The position numbers and the translations under genes were made by a program. From Sinomonas sp. ASV486 (lineage in GTDB: Bacteria; Actinomycetota; Actinomycetes; Actinomycetales; Micrococcaceae), in contig NZ_JAVFJK010000004.1 of NCBI RefSeq assembly GCF_030908215.1, positions 32,911-96,910 on the forward strand: a DNA stretch of 64,000 nt, given 5' to 3'. The notes beneath the pieces are model-generated. The model did no database searches, was not told the DNA's origin, and saw nothing but the letters and a program-made list of their open reading frames with translations. Positions 50,107 through 57,758 of this stretch are shown in pieces; the stretch's first letter is position 1; every line of letters starts with the position of its first letter.

Positions 50107-51251
50107 CCGAACAGACCCCCACTCCCCTCGGCGAGGCCCGCCTCCCGGAGCCGCGCATCGCTCCGCAGATCGCGCTGACCGCGGACCATCACCTTGACAT
50201 CGAGGGTGTGACGAAGAACTTCGGCCACCAGCAGGTGCTCAAGGGCATCAACCTCTCGGTGGGGCGCGGCGCGACAACCGCGATCGTGGGTCCGAGCGGG
50301 TCCGGCAAGACGACCCTCCTGCGGCTCATCGCTGGGTTCGAGCGCCCGGACACCGGGCGGATCCTCATGGACGGGCGCGAGGTCGCCGGGGAAACGTGGG
50401 TGCCCGCCCACAAGCGGAACATCGGCTACGTGGCACAGGACGGCGCGCTGTTCCCGCACCTTTCCGTGGGGCAGAACGTAGCGTTCGGGCTGGACCGGGA
50501 CAGGTTCCGCGGGCGGAAGGCCGTCACCGAACGAGTCGTGGATCTCCTGGACATGGTGGCCCTCGACGGCTCCTACCTCAAGCGCCGCCCGCACGAGCTC
50601 TCGGGCGGGCAGCAGCAGCGAATCGCCCTCGCCCGCGCGATGGCGTGCGAACCGGACGTCATGCTCCTCGACGAGCCGTTCTCCGCACTCGACGCCGGCC
50701 TCCGCGTCGCCACGCGGCGAGCGATCGGCAAGGTCCTGCATGATGCCCAGGTCACGACCATCCTCGTGACGCACGACCAGGCTGAGGCGCTCTCATTCGC
50801 CGATCAGGTCGCCGTCATGCGCGGCGGGAAGCTCGCCCAGATCGGCAACCCGTTCGTTGTGTACACACGGCCGGCAGACCGCGCCACCGCGGAGTTCCTC
50901 GGCGACGCCGTGATCCTCGACGCGTGGCTCGAGGGGTCCCTCGCGATGTGCTCGCTCGGCGCGGTCCCCGTGCGCCGGCCGCCCGCGCAGGGACGCGTGC
51001 AGATCATGCTGCGCCCCGAGCAGATCCGCATCGCCGAGGAATCGCGCATCCACGGCACCGTGCTCGACTGGGACTACTTCGGCCCCGAGTCCTCCGTGCG
51101 GATCAAGCTCCCCGAGCGCCCCGCTGACCCCCGAGTCCCCGGTGGGGGCGAGGTCATCACGATCCGCCACTGGAACGCCGCGATGGCTCGGGCTGGGATG
51201 GACCTCGCGCTCAAGGTCATCGGCGAGGGTGTCGCCTTCCCCGCCGACTGA
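50103..51251 (+). CDS. fbpC: Iron(III) ABC transporter ATP-binding protein
   Basis: This 382-aa ATPase has Walker A (GPSGSGKTT), the Q-loop (GYVAQDGALFPHL), the ABC signature HELSGGQQQR, Walker B (VMLLDEPFSALD), the H-loop THDQAEA, and a C-terminal TOBE domain (about 300-382) with LRPEQIRIAEE. It powers ferric import with the overlapping permease. The GTG start shares bases with the fbpB stop. A 19-base repeat array follows. Confidence 0.93.
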   Translation: MTEQTPTPLGEARLPEPRIAPQIALTADHHLDIEGVTKNFGHQQVLKGINLSVGRGATTAIVGPSGSGKTTLLRLIAGFERPDTGRILMDGREVAGETWVPAHKRNIGYVAQDGALFPHLSVGQNVAFGLDRDRFRGRKAVTERVVDLLDMVALDGSYLKRRPHELSGGQQQRIALARAMACEPDVMLLDEPFSALDAGLRVATRRAIGKVLHDAQVTTILVTHDQAEALSFADQVAVMRGGKLAQIGNPFVVYTRPADRATAEFLGDAVILDAWLEGSLAMCSLGAVPVRRPPAQGRVQIMLRPEQIRIAEESRIHGTVLDWDYFGPESSVRIKLPERPADPRVPGGGEVITIRHWNAAMARAGMDLALKVIGEGVAFPAD

Positions 51252-51286
51252 CCCCCTCGCGTCTCGTCGCTCGACGCCGGCCCAGG

Positions 51287-51362
51287 CCCCCGCATCCGCA
51301 GCGGACCCCCGCATCGGCACCCGCCCCCCGCATCCGCAGCGGACCCCCGCATCGGCACCCGC
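51287..51362. repeat. Four 19-base CCCCCGCATC units in two alternating types (locus R6)
   Basis: Units start at 51287, 51306, 51325 and 51344. Types A (ending CGCAGCGGA) and B (ending GGCACCCGC) alternate A-B-A-B, so the true period is 38. Reversed, the shared part reads GATGCGGGGG, the core word of the other arrays. It lies between fbpC and the MBL gene. Confidence 0.7.
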
Positions 51363-51433
51363 CCCTCCCAACCCCCATCTCCGCCCACACCCGGGGCGAG
51401 CAGACGCCGTCGCGCCCGAGCTAGGCTGAGGCC

Positions 51434-52228
51434 ATGGCCGACGACGTCACCCCCGCCACGCGCTGGGTCGCGAGCTCCGCTCTGACCCGCTACAGGCTCG
51501 CGCCGAACCCAGGACCGATGAGCCTCGACGGGACCAACTCGTACGTCATCGCGAGGCCGGGCTCGACATCGGTCGTCGTGGTGGACCCGGGGCCGCTCGA
51601 CGACAAGCACCTCGCCGAGCTCGCAGCGACGGGGCGCGTCGAACTCGTCATCCTCACGCACCACCACGTGGACCACACAGAGGCCGCCGAGGAATTCCAC
51701 CGCATGACAGGCGCACCCGTCCGCGCGCGGGACGCAGCCCTGTGCCTGGGCGCAGACCCGCTGGACGACGGAGAGCGCATCGACGCCGCGGGCGTGCGGA
51801 TCGAAGTCCTCGCCACCCCCGGGCACACCGCGGACTCGGTCTCCCTGCACCTGCCCGATGACGGCGAGCACGGCTCAGTCCTGACGGGTGACACGATCCT
51901 CGGCCGCGGGACCACGGTGCTCGCCTTCCCCGACGGCCGGCTCGGCGACTACCTCGATTCGCTGCGCCGGCTCGAGGCCCTGGGCCCGGCGACGGTCCTG
52001 CCAGCGCATGGCCCGGTACTGCCGGACCTCAGCGCCATCGCCCGAGCGTACGCGGCGCACCGCGGGGAGCGGCTGGACCAGGTGCGTGCGGCGCTCGAGC
52101 GGCTCGGCCCGGACGCGGCTGTCGCCGACGTGACCGATGCCGTGTACACGGACATCGATCCGAGCGTGCGCCGTGCCGCCGAAACCTCTGTCGCGGCGCA
52201 GCTCGACTACCTGCGCGGCTGGGCGTAG
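51434..52228 (+). CDS. MBL-fold metallo-hydrolase
   Basis: This 264-aa enzyme has the metallo-beta-lactamase metal site THHHVDHTEAAE, the later histidines in TPGHTADSVSLHL and LPAHGPVL, and the aspartate in LTGDTILGRG. NPGPMSLDGTNSYVI near the start and the C-terminal winged-helix-like segment (about 200-264) match LACTB2-like hydrolases, whose bacterial roles are unclear (RNA or thioester hydrolysis). TAGGCT six bases before the ATG at 51434 suggests a leaderless start. It is convergent with the acylphosphatase gene, with a hairpin region between. Confidence 0.88.
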   Translation: MADDVTPATRWVASSALTRYRLAPNPGPMSLDGTNSYVIARPGSTSVVVVDPGPLDDKHLAELAATGRVELVILTHHHVDHTEAAEEFHRMTGAPVRARDAALCLGADPLDDGERIDAAGVRIEVLATPGHTADSVSLHLPDDGEHGSVLTGDTILGRGTTVLAFPDGRLGDYLDSLRRLEALGPATVLPAHGPVLPDLSAIARAYAAHRGERLDQVRAALERLGPDAAVADVTDAVYTDIDPSVRRAAETSVAAQLDYLRGWA

Positions 52229-52241
52229 CCCGCGTCGCCTG

Positions 52242-52352
52242 CCGCCGGGCACAATTCACGCAGGAAACTGGCGCGTCGCGTCCCGCCGGGCACAATTCAC
52301 GCAGGAAACCGGACCCTACAGGCACGAACAGGCCACGAGTTGTGTCTGGCGG
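52242..52352. repeat. GGGCACAATTCACG direct and inverted repeats (locus K1)
   Basis: Two copies beginning CCGCCGGGCACAATTCACG (52242 and 52283, 41 bases apart) are followed by GAGTTGTGTCTGGCGG (52337-52352). As RNA this arm can pair with either copy over 16 positions, using three G.U pairs. It lies between the convergent MBL and acylphosphatase genes, so a terminator role is likely; the two competing left arms are unusual. Confidence 0.55.
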
Positions 52353-52391
52353 GACCGCCCGCGGGGCACGACGACGGAACACGACAGCGCG

Positions 52392-52769
52392 TCAGAACAG
52401 GCTGAACTCTGTGAACTCGCCGGTCGCGGGCGCGATCGTCGCTTCGACGCTGTCAACCCGACCGGGCGTCCCGCCTGAACGCAGCCAGGCAAGCATCGAT
52501 TCAACATCCGCACGCGATCCCTCGGCAATGACCTCGACAGTGCCGTCGGGCATGTTCCCGGCAGAGCCCACGAGGGCACGCTTCTCGGCCTCCGCAAGCG
52601 TCCAGTAGCGGAAGCCGACCCCCTGCACCATTCCTGTGACTCTCGCCCGCAGCCGTGCCGCGGGGGCATCGGGCAAGGCGCCACTTCCGGACGCGTCGGC
52701 GTCAGACGGAGGGGCGGCCCCACGCGGCCCGGCGTCTCCGTGCGTCCGGTGGCGGCGGAAGATCGGCAT
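52392..52769 (-). CDS. acyP: Acylphosphatase
   Basis: Acylphosphatase hydrolyses acyl phosphates. The domain covers residues about 40-125 of this 125-aa protein: RVTGMVQGVGFRYWTLAEAE contains the phosphate loop and catalytic arginine, and VGSAGNMPDGTVEVIAEG contains the catalytic asparagine. The first 40 residues are an Arg/Pro/Ala-rich extension not seen in most relatives; a later start is possible but no good one is visible. Only three bases separate it from the PAP2 gene upstream, so the two form one operon. Confidence 0.9.
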   Translation of the reverse strand: MPIFRRHRTHGDAGPRGAAPPSDADASGSGALPDAPAARLRARVTGMVQGVGFRYWTLAEAEKRALVGSAGNMPDGTVEVIAEGSRADVESMLAWLRSGGTPGRVDSVEATIAPATGEFTEFSLF

Positions 52770-52772
52770 GCC

Positions 52773-53474
52773 TCAAGTGTCCGCCGAGGCCCTGGGGTGC
52801 GCCACGTCCGCGGCTGCCGTGTCCGAGCCGAGCCGCGAATGCGAGTCGATCCACACGGCCCCAGCCAGCACGATCGCGCTGAGAGCCCCGGACGCGACGA
52901 TGTCCGTCAGCCAATGCCGGCCGAGGTACAGGTCGCTCGCGGCAACCGCCATGACGAGCACTCCCGCGACGAGCACGCCCACCACGAGCCCCCGCGGGCT
53001 CTCGCGCCGCGAGTAGGCGAGGTAGAGCGCCACGAACAGCAGCGTGAGCACTACCGAGGTATGGACCGAGGGGAACGCCGGACCGCCCGTCCCGCCCACG
53101 GCGTCGAACCACGCCGGCGGCCGTTCACGCTCCACCCAGTAACGGACAGCGGTGACGAGAGCCAGGTCAACGAGCGGGGCACCGAGCAGGAGCGCCGGGC
53201 GCCTCAGCTCCCGTCCCACCACCGCCCACACGGCCGCAACGATCCCGGCCAAGGCGAGCGTGGCCACGGGCCCCGACCCCGCGTGCAGGGCCTGTGCCCA
53301 CGCGGTGGCCGTGGGACCCCGGTGTGCAGCGAGCCCCTTCAGGACCGGCCAGTCGAGGTCTGCCAGTCCCCAGTCGCCTGCCACGGACTCGAGGAGCCAC
53401 CCGAACACGACAACGCCCACCGTGGCCAGCACGGCGGCAGCCGCACGGCGTGTGGACGCGGTGACGTGGAGCAT
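52773..53474 (-). CDS. PAP2-superfamily membrane phosphatase (second copy)
   Basis: This 233-aa membrane protein has five or six spans and variant PAP2 motifs: RYWVERERPP (first motif, arginine in place of lysine), FPSVHTS (second motif, PSVH in place of PSGH) and SDLYLGRHWLTD (third motif, with aspartate in place of arginine). The catalytic histidines are kept, so activity is possible with altered phosphate binding. It differs clearly from the copy at 7742-8536, which has the standard motifs. It lies just upstream of acyP in one operon. The start is ATG 53474. Confidence 0.85.
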   Translation of the reverse strand: MLHVTASTRRAAAAVLATVGVVVFGWLLESVAGDWGLADLDWPVLKGLAAHRGPTATAWAQALHAGSGPVATLALAGIVAAVWAVVGRELRRPALLLGAPLVDLALVTAVRYWVERERPPAWFDAVGGTGGPAFPSVHTSVVLTLLFVALYLAYSRRESPRGLVVGVLVAGVLVMAVAASDLYLGRHWLTDIVASGALSAIVLAGAVWIDSHSRLGSDTAAADVAHPRASADT

Positions 53475-53632
53475 CCTCTAAGTTTCGCGCAGGCACGTTG
53501 GAGCGTCCCGTGAGAATCCTCTGCACTCGCTGGGAACCGCCTCCCAGATCCCCTCCCACGGCCGCCCGGCCAAGCACGCAGACAGGAAATCCCGGCCTAT
53601 CGGATCCGGGCACCCGGCGGTACCGTGGCGGC

Positions 53633-55624
53633 ATGGACGAGCCCCTCAAGCCTTCCCAGCCCCTCCAGCCCTCCCTCCACCGCCAGCACGTGGCCGTGGC
53701 CGCGCCGTCGCAACTCTGGCTCGGCAGCGACGGGCGCCTCGCGCCGGACCCTGTAGGGCTCACGGGTGTCTTCCACGCAGACACCCGCCTCCTCGACCGT
53801 GCGCTCGTGACAGTGGACGGTGCCGAGCCCGAATCCGTGGGCGTATCCGTGCGGGGCGGTCGGATCACGGTGGACGGACTCGCGCGCAACATCGCGGGCG
53901 AGACGCTCGACCCAGCCGTCCGGGTGGTCCAGACCTGGGATACAGAACCCGGCACCGTGCGGCACCGGATCGAGCTCACCACTTCCCTCCCCCGCGTTGA
54001 CTGCACGTTGGCCGTGCATCTGAGCGCGGACTTCGCCACGATGGACGCCGTGCGGGTGGGCCGCCGTACTGACCGTGTGGAGCCCGAGCACCATCCCGTC
54101 GATGGCGCGCACGACGCCGCGCGGCTCGTCTGGGCGGCGGACGGAAGGTCCGTCGTGGTCACCGCCGCGACGCCCCGAGCGCGTATCGTGACCGCGATCG
54201 AGCGGGATGAGGACGACACGGACGGGTTCCCGTCCGGCCACCCCTCCCTCGTCTGGTCCGCGACGCTGGGCCGCGGGGAGCCGTTCCGTGCGGAGTGGAC
54301 GGCCGCGCTCGAGGACGCGGGCGCGATCGTGCGTGCGGCCCAAGACCACGATGCGGCGGGTCAGGCGAACGACGAGGCACCGCGGGGAGCCGTCGGCGGC
54401 CTGCTCGCCACCTCGCTCACCCAACTTGCGGGACTCCGGCTCGTCTCGGACCGCGCGCCCGACGCGCCCTTCCTCGCAGCGGGTGCACCGTGGTATTTCA
54501 CGCTGTTCGGGCGCGACTCCCTGTGGGCTGCTCGGCTCATGCTGCCGCGGGACTCAGCGCTCGCTGCCGGGACGCTGCGGGCGCTGGCGGCGTACCAGGG
54601 GAAGCAGGGCGACGTGGACTCCGCTGAAGAGCCGGGGAAGATCCCGCACGAGATCAGGGCCCGCGAGCTCGTGGTCAGCCATGGGCCGGGCGGGGACCAG
54701 CTGCGGCTCCCGCCCGTGTACTACGGCACCGTCGATGCGACGGCCCTGTGGCTGTGCCTCCTCGGCGAGCTCTGGCGCACAGGCCGGGCGCCGGACGCGG
54801 TGCGGGCCCTCCTGCCGGCCTCGCAGCGCGCAGCGGACTGGCTCCTCGGCGCGGCCACGGGTCCGCGCGGCTTCCTCGCGTACCGCGACGAGTCCGGCCA
54901 TGGGCTCAGCAATCAGGGCTGGAAGGACTCGGCGGACGCGATGCAGTTCCTCGACGGGAGGCGGGCCGACGGGCCAATCGCGCTCGCGGAAGTCCAGGGG
55001 TACGCCTACCAGGCCGCGCTCGAGGCTGCAGACCTGTTCGACGAGCTGCGCCAGCCCGGCGGCGGACAGGGCCTTCGGGAGCAGTCCTCTGCCCTGCGGC
55101 AGTTCGCGGCCGACCTGCGGGAGCGCTTCCGCGAGGCGTTCTGGGTGGACGACGCCGAGGGGAAGTTCCCGGCGATGGCGCTCGACGGCGGCGGCACTCC
55201 CCTCGATTCGCCCGGCTCCAATATGGGCCATCTCCTGGGCACCGGGCTGCTCGACGCCGATGAGGCCAGGATCGTCGTCGACCGGCTGGTGGGGCCCAAA
55301 CTCTTCAGCGGCTTCGGGATCCGCACCCTCACCACGGCCGCCGCGGGCTACTGGCCCCTGAGCTACCACTGCGGGTCGGTGTGGTCGCACGACACGGCCA
55401 TCGCGGTACGGGGCATGCTTGCGGACGGGTTCCGGAGCGAGGCGTCCCATGTGGCGCGGGCCCTCGTTCGGGCAGCGGAGTCCTTCGGCGGATCGCTGCC
55501 GGAGCTGTTCTCGGGGGTCGGGTCCGACGAGTCCGATCGGGCCCTCGCGTACCCGGCGGCGTGCCGGCCGCAGGCGTGGAGCGCGGCGTCGGCCGTCGTC
55601 GTGGCCCAGGCGCTCGTCTCCTGA
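53633..55624 (+). CDS. Glycogen-debranching-like enzyme (amylo-alpha-1,6-glucosidase family)
   Basis: This 663-aa soluble enzyme has an N-terminal beta-rich domain (GLTGVFHADTRLLDRALVTV) that resembles the GDE N-terminal domain, and an (alpha/alpha)6 barrel. The barrel carries PWYFTLFGRDSLWAARLML and LSNQGWKDSADAMQFLDG with acidic residues at the catalytic positions, plus EVQGYAYQA. Such proteins are usually annotated as amylo-alpha-1,6-glucosidases. The true substrate could be glycogen or another alpha-glucan. TACCGT six bases before the ATG at 53633 supports the start. It is monocistronic and convergent with the YdeI gene. Confidence 0.85.
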   Translation: MDEPLKPSQPLQPSLHRQHVAVAAPSQLWLGSDGRLAPDPVGLTGVFHADTRLLDRALVTVDGAEPESVGVSVRGGRITVDGLARNIAGETLDPAVRVVQTWDTEPGTVRHRIELTTSLPRVDCTLAVHLSADFATMDAVRVGRRTDRVEPEHHPVDGAHDAARLVWAADGRSVVVTAATPRARIVTAIERDEDDTDGFPSGHPSLVWSATLGRGEPFRAEWTAALEDAGAIVRAAQDHDAAGQANDEAPRGAVGGLLATSLTQLAGLRLVSDRAPDAPFLAAGAPWYFTLFGRDSLWAARLMLPRDSALAAGTLRALAAYQGKQGDVDSAEEPGKIPHEIRARELVVSHGPGGDQLRLPPVYYGTVDATALWLCLLGELWRTGRAPDAVRALLPASQRAADWLLGAATGPRGFLAYRDESGHGLSNQGWKDSADAMQFLDGRRADGPIALAEVQGYAYQAALEAADLFDELRQPGGGQGLREQSSALRQFAADLRERFREAFWVDDAEGKFPAMALDGGGTPLDSPGSNMGHLLGTGLLDADEARIVVDRLVGPKLFSGFGIRTLTTAAAGYWPLSYHCGSVWSHDTAIAVRGMLADGFRSEASHVARALVRAAESFGGSLPELFSGVGSDESDRALAYPAACRPQAWSAASAVVVAQALVS

Positions 55625-55651
55625 CCCTCAACCCGGGGGGCGGGTGTCCGG

Positions 55652-56242
55652 TCAGGGCCTCCGCTTCTGCGGGTAGATGGTCTCGTGCCGGGCGAGCATG
55701 TCGACGTACTCGGCGATCTTGCGCGCCCGCGTCTCGGGCTTCTTGACCGACGTGGTCCGGTAGATGAGGGCAAAGCGATTCGTCGACGTGAGGACATCGA
55801 ACATCGCCTGCGCCTCCGGCACGGCCGCGATCGCGGCGGCCAGGTCCGCGGGCGTCTCCGCGGCGGCGGCGCCGGCGTACGCGAGCTCCCACCGCCCGTC
55901 GGACTTGGCTGCGTCGACGGCGGCGCGCCCGGCCGGCGTCATGCGCCCCTCCGCTTCGAGGCGCCCTACGCGGTCCACATTGGACTGGGACCACCTGCTC
56001 GTCCGCGAGCGTGGCGTGAAGCGGATCGCGGAGCTCTCGGCGTCTCGGGCGCGCAGCTGCCCGTCGATCCAGCCGAAGCACAGCGCCTCGAGCACGGCCG
56101 GCTCGTACTGCAGCCCGGTCACCGTGCCGCCCTTCTTGTGCAGCACGAGCCATACACCGCGACTGTCGGCGTGGTTCTCGGCGAGCCAGCTGCGCCATTC
56201 CGCGGCGTCGGCGACGAGGAGTTCGGGGAGCTCGGGAGCCAT
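55652..56242 (-). CDS. YdeI/OmpD-associated family protein
   Basis: This 196-aa protein has the YdeI core: WRSWLAENHADSRGVWLVLH near the start, EALCFGWIDGQLRARD (the GWID motif), YPQKRRP at the end, and FTPRSRTSRWSQSNVDRVGR. C-terminal Ala-rich helices hold RFALIYRTTSVKKPETRARK. The family is named for a periplasmic stress link in enterobacteria but lacks a clear role here. I take the ATG at 56242 as start because the sequence before it is unlike the family. It is divergent from the VOC-like gene. Confidence 0.85.
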   Translation of the reverse strand: MAPELPELLVADAAEWRSWLAENHADSRGVWLVLHKKGGTVTGLQYEPAVLEALCFGWIDGQLRARDAESSAIRFTPRSRTSRWSQSNVDRVGRLEAEGRMTPAGRAAVDAAKSDGRWELAYAGAAAAETPADLAAAIAAVPEAQAMFDVLTSTNRFALIYRTTSVKKPETRARKIAEYVDMLARHETIYPQKRRP

Positions 56243-56306
56243 GCACCCAAGCCTTCCCCGCGCAGCCCCGCACGCGCAACCATGGAGCCACACCGAAAGG
56301 AGAGCC

Positions 56307-57113
56307 ATGCTCCGCGTTCTTCCCACCCGCTACACATCGGCCCTGCCGGACCTGCGCCGGCTCCTGCTGGACCTCGGGCTCGTGCCCGCGGAGGAGGGAG
56401 AGGGGTGGGCCGTCCTCGACTCGCGCAGTGGGCGCGTGCGCCTCCGGTCGGCCGAGAAGGGCTCGGCCCGGGATGGGACCACGGTGTTCGGTGTCGAGAT
56501 CCGCGACCCGGCGGAGTTCGCGCGCCGCACCGCGCAGGACGGCGGCCAGGCAGCCCTCGAGGAGACCCCGGCTGGCGCTCGGGTCAGGATCACTGGGCCG
56601 GACGGCTTCGAGTTCCTCGCAGAGCCAACGGCGCACGCCGGCCGGTACACCGATGCCGACCCGGACCTGACGGTTCGGCTCGAATGGCACACCCCGGACC
56701 TCGAGCGCGCGGCGGCCGCGCTCGCCGCGATCGGCGGCCGACCGCGGCCCCACAGCATGCTGGGACCCGGCGAGTCGCGGGAGTTCACCGCCAAGAACGG
56801 AGGGGTGCTCGCCGCAGTCCGCGACGCCGCGACCTCGGTGAGCCTCGCCTTCGAGTACGCCGGCCCAGCGAAGGAGCTCCAGCCCCGCCTCGCCCTGGCC
56901 GGATGGCGCATGGACACGGAGGCTGGGCGTACCCGAGATGCCGAATCCGCAGCGAGATCCGTACCCGAGACGGAGACGGGGCGGGAGGAGCAGGAGGCGA
57001 GCCTCTCCCCCGGGCGATCCGGCGGCGTCGTGCGCGTCACAGTACCGCTGCCGGACGGGAGCGCCGTCACGATCCTGACCACGGGCGGCCCAGAGCGGGC
57101 CCGGATGCGGTAG
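56307..57113 (+). CDS. VOC-like two-domain protein
   Basis: The 268-aa product begins MLRVLPTRYTSALPDLRRLL and shows glyoxalase-like beta-alpha-beta-beta-beta units: LDLGLVPAEEGEGWAVLD, then VRITGPDGFEFLAEP, then LEWHTPDLERAAAALAAIGG in the second half. The histidine/glutamate pattern of a metal site is incomplete, so it may be a non-enzymatic binding or decoy protein. The C-terminal 60 residues are acidic and low in conservation. AAAGGAGAG before the ATG at 56307 is a strong ribosome-binding site. It is ten nt upstream of the NUDIX gene but that gene has its own leaderless start. Confidence 0.7.
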   Translation: MLRVLPTRYTSALPDLRRLLLDLGLVPAEEGEGWAVLDSRSGRVRLRSAEKGSARDGTTVFGVEIRDPAEFARRTAQDGGQAALEETPAGARVRITGPDGFEFLAEPTAHAGRYTDADPDLTVRLEWHTPDLERAAAALAAIGGRPRPHSMLGPGESREFTAKNGGVLAAVRDAATSVSLAFEYAGPAKELQPRLALAGWRMDTEAGRTRDAESAARSVPETETGREEQEASLSPGRSGGVVRVTVPLPDGSAVTILTTGGPERARMR

Positions 57114-57123
57114 AACAGTAAGC

Positions 57124-57663
57124 ATGGCAGTTCGAACCCCCGACCCGTATCCCGGCTGGCTCTCCCCGGAGGACCTCTACGAGGCGCGGAACCGGCTGCC
57201 CATGCTCTACGTCGAAGCGCTGCCCGTGCGCCTCGATCCGCTCGGCTACGTCAACGAGGTCGGGCTCCTGCTGCAGGCCGATACTGAGGGCAACATGATG
57301 CGCAGCCTCGTCTCGGGTCGCGTCCTGTACAAGGAGACGATCCGCGCTGCCCTCCTGCGCCACATCGAGAAGGACCTCGGCCCGCTCGCGCTCCCGCAGC
57401 TGCCGGTCAGCCCGGTACCGTTCACCGTCGTCGAGTACTTCCCGTCGCCGTCGCAGACGGGCTTCACGGACGAGCGTCAGCACGCCGTCTCCCTCGCCTA
57501 CGTGATCCCCGTGGCCGGCGAGTGCCAGCCACGCCAGGACGCGCTCGAGCTCACCTGGATGTCGCCCGCGGAGGTCCTCGGGGGGCCCGTCCAGATGGAG
57601 TTCGTGGGGGGCCGCGGTGAGCTCGTGCGGCAGGCGCTCGCGTTCGCCGGCATCGCCGGTTAG
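57124..57663 (+). CDS. NUDIX-like protein (DUF4916 type)
   Basis: This 179-aa protein resembles the actinobacterial DUF4916/NUDIX family: WLSPEDLYEARNRLPMLYVE at the start, EVGLLLQADTEGNMMRSLVS, GRVLYKETIRAALLRHIEKD (the altered NUDIX box, lacking the full GX5EX7REUXEEXGU) and HAVSLAYVIPVAGE, then EFVGGRGELVRQALAFAG. With the box incomplete, catalysis is uncertain. TAGAAC seven bases before the ATG at 57124 suggests its own promoter. Confidence 0.75.
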   Translation: MAVRTPDPYPGWLSPEDLYEARNRLPMLYVEALPVRLDPLGYVNEVGLLLQADTEGNMMRSLVSGRVLYKETIRAALLRHIEKDLGPLALPQLPVSPVPFTVVEYFPSPSQTGFTDERQHAVSLAYVIPVAGECQPRQDALELTWMSPAEVLGGPVQMEFVGGRGELVRQALAFAGIAG

Positions 57664-57758
57664 TGGCCCCGTCCGAGTCCGGTACCGCGCGCCTGACCCC
57701 GACCGTTACCAATTGTTTATAAGGTAGTCGGGACCGAAGCCACCACGGAGGACCCCAG

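Noticed and set aside
57708..57725. TACC...GGTA in the AT-rich sequence before the gene at 57759 as an operator
   Set aside because: Only four bases are paired; it is more simply an AT-rich promoter.
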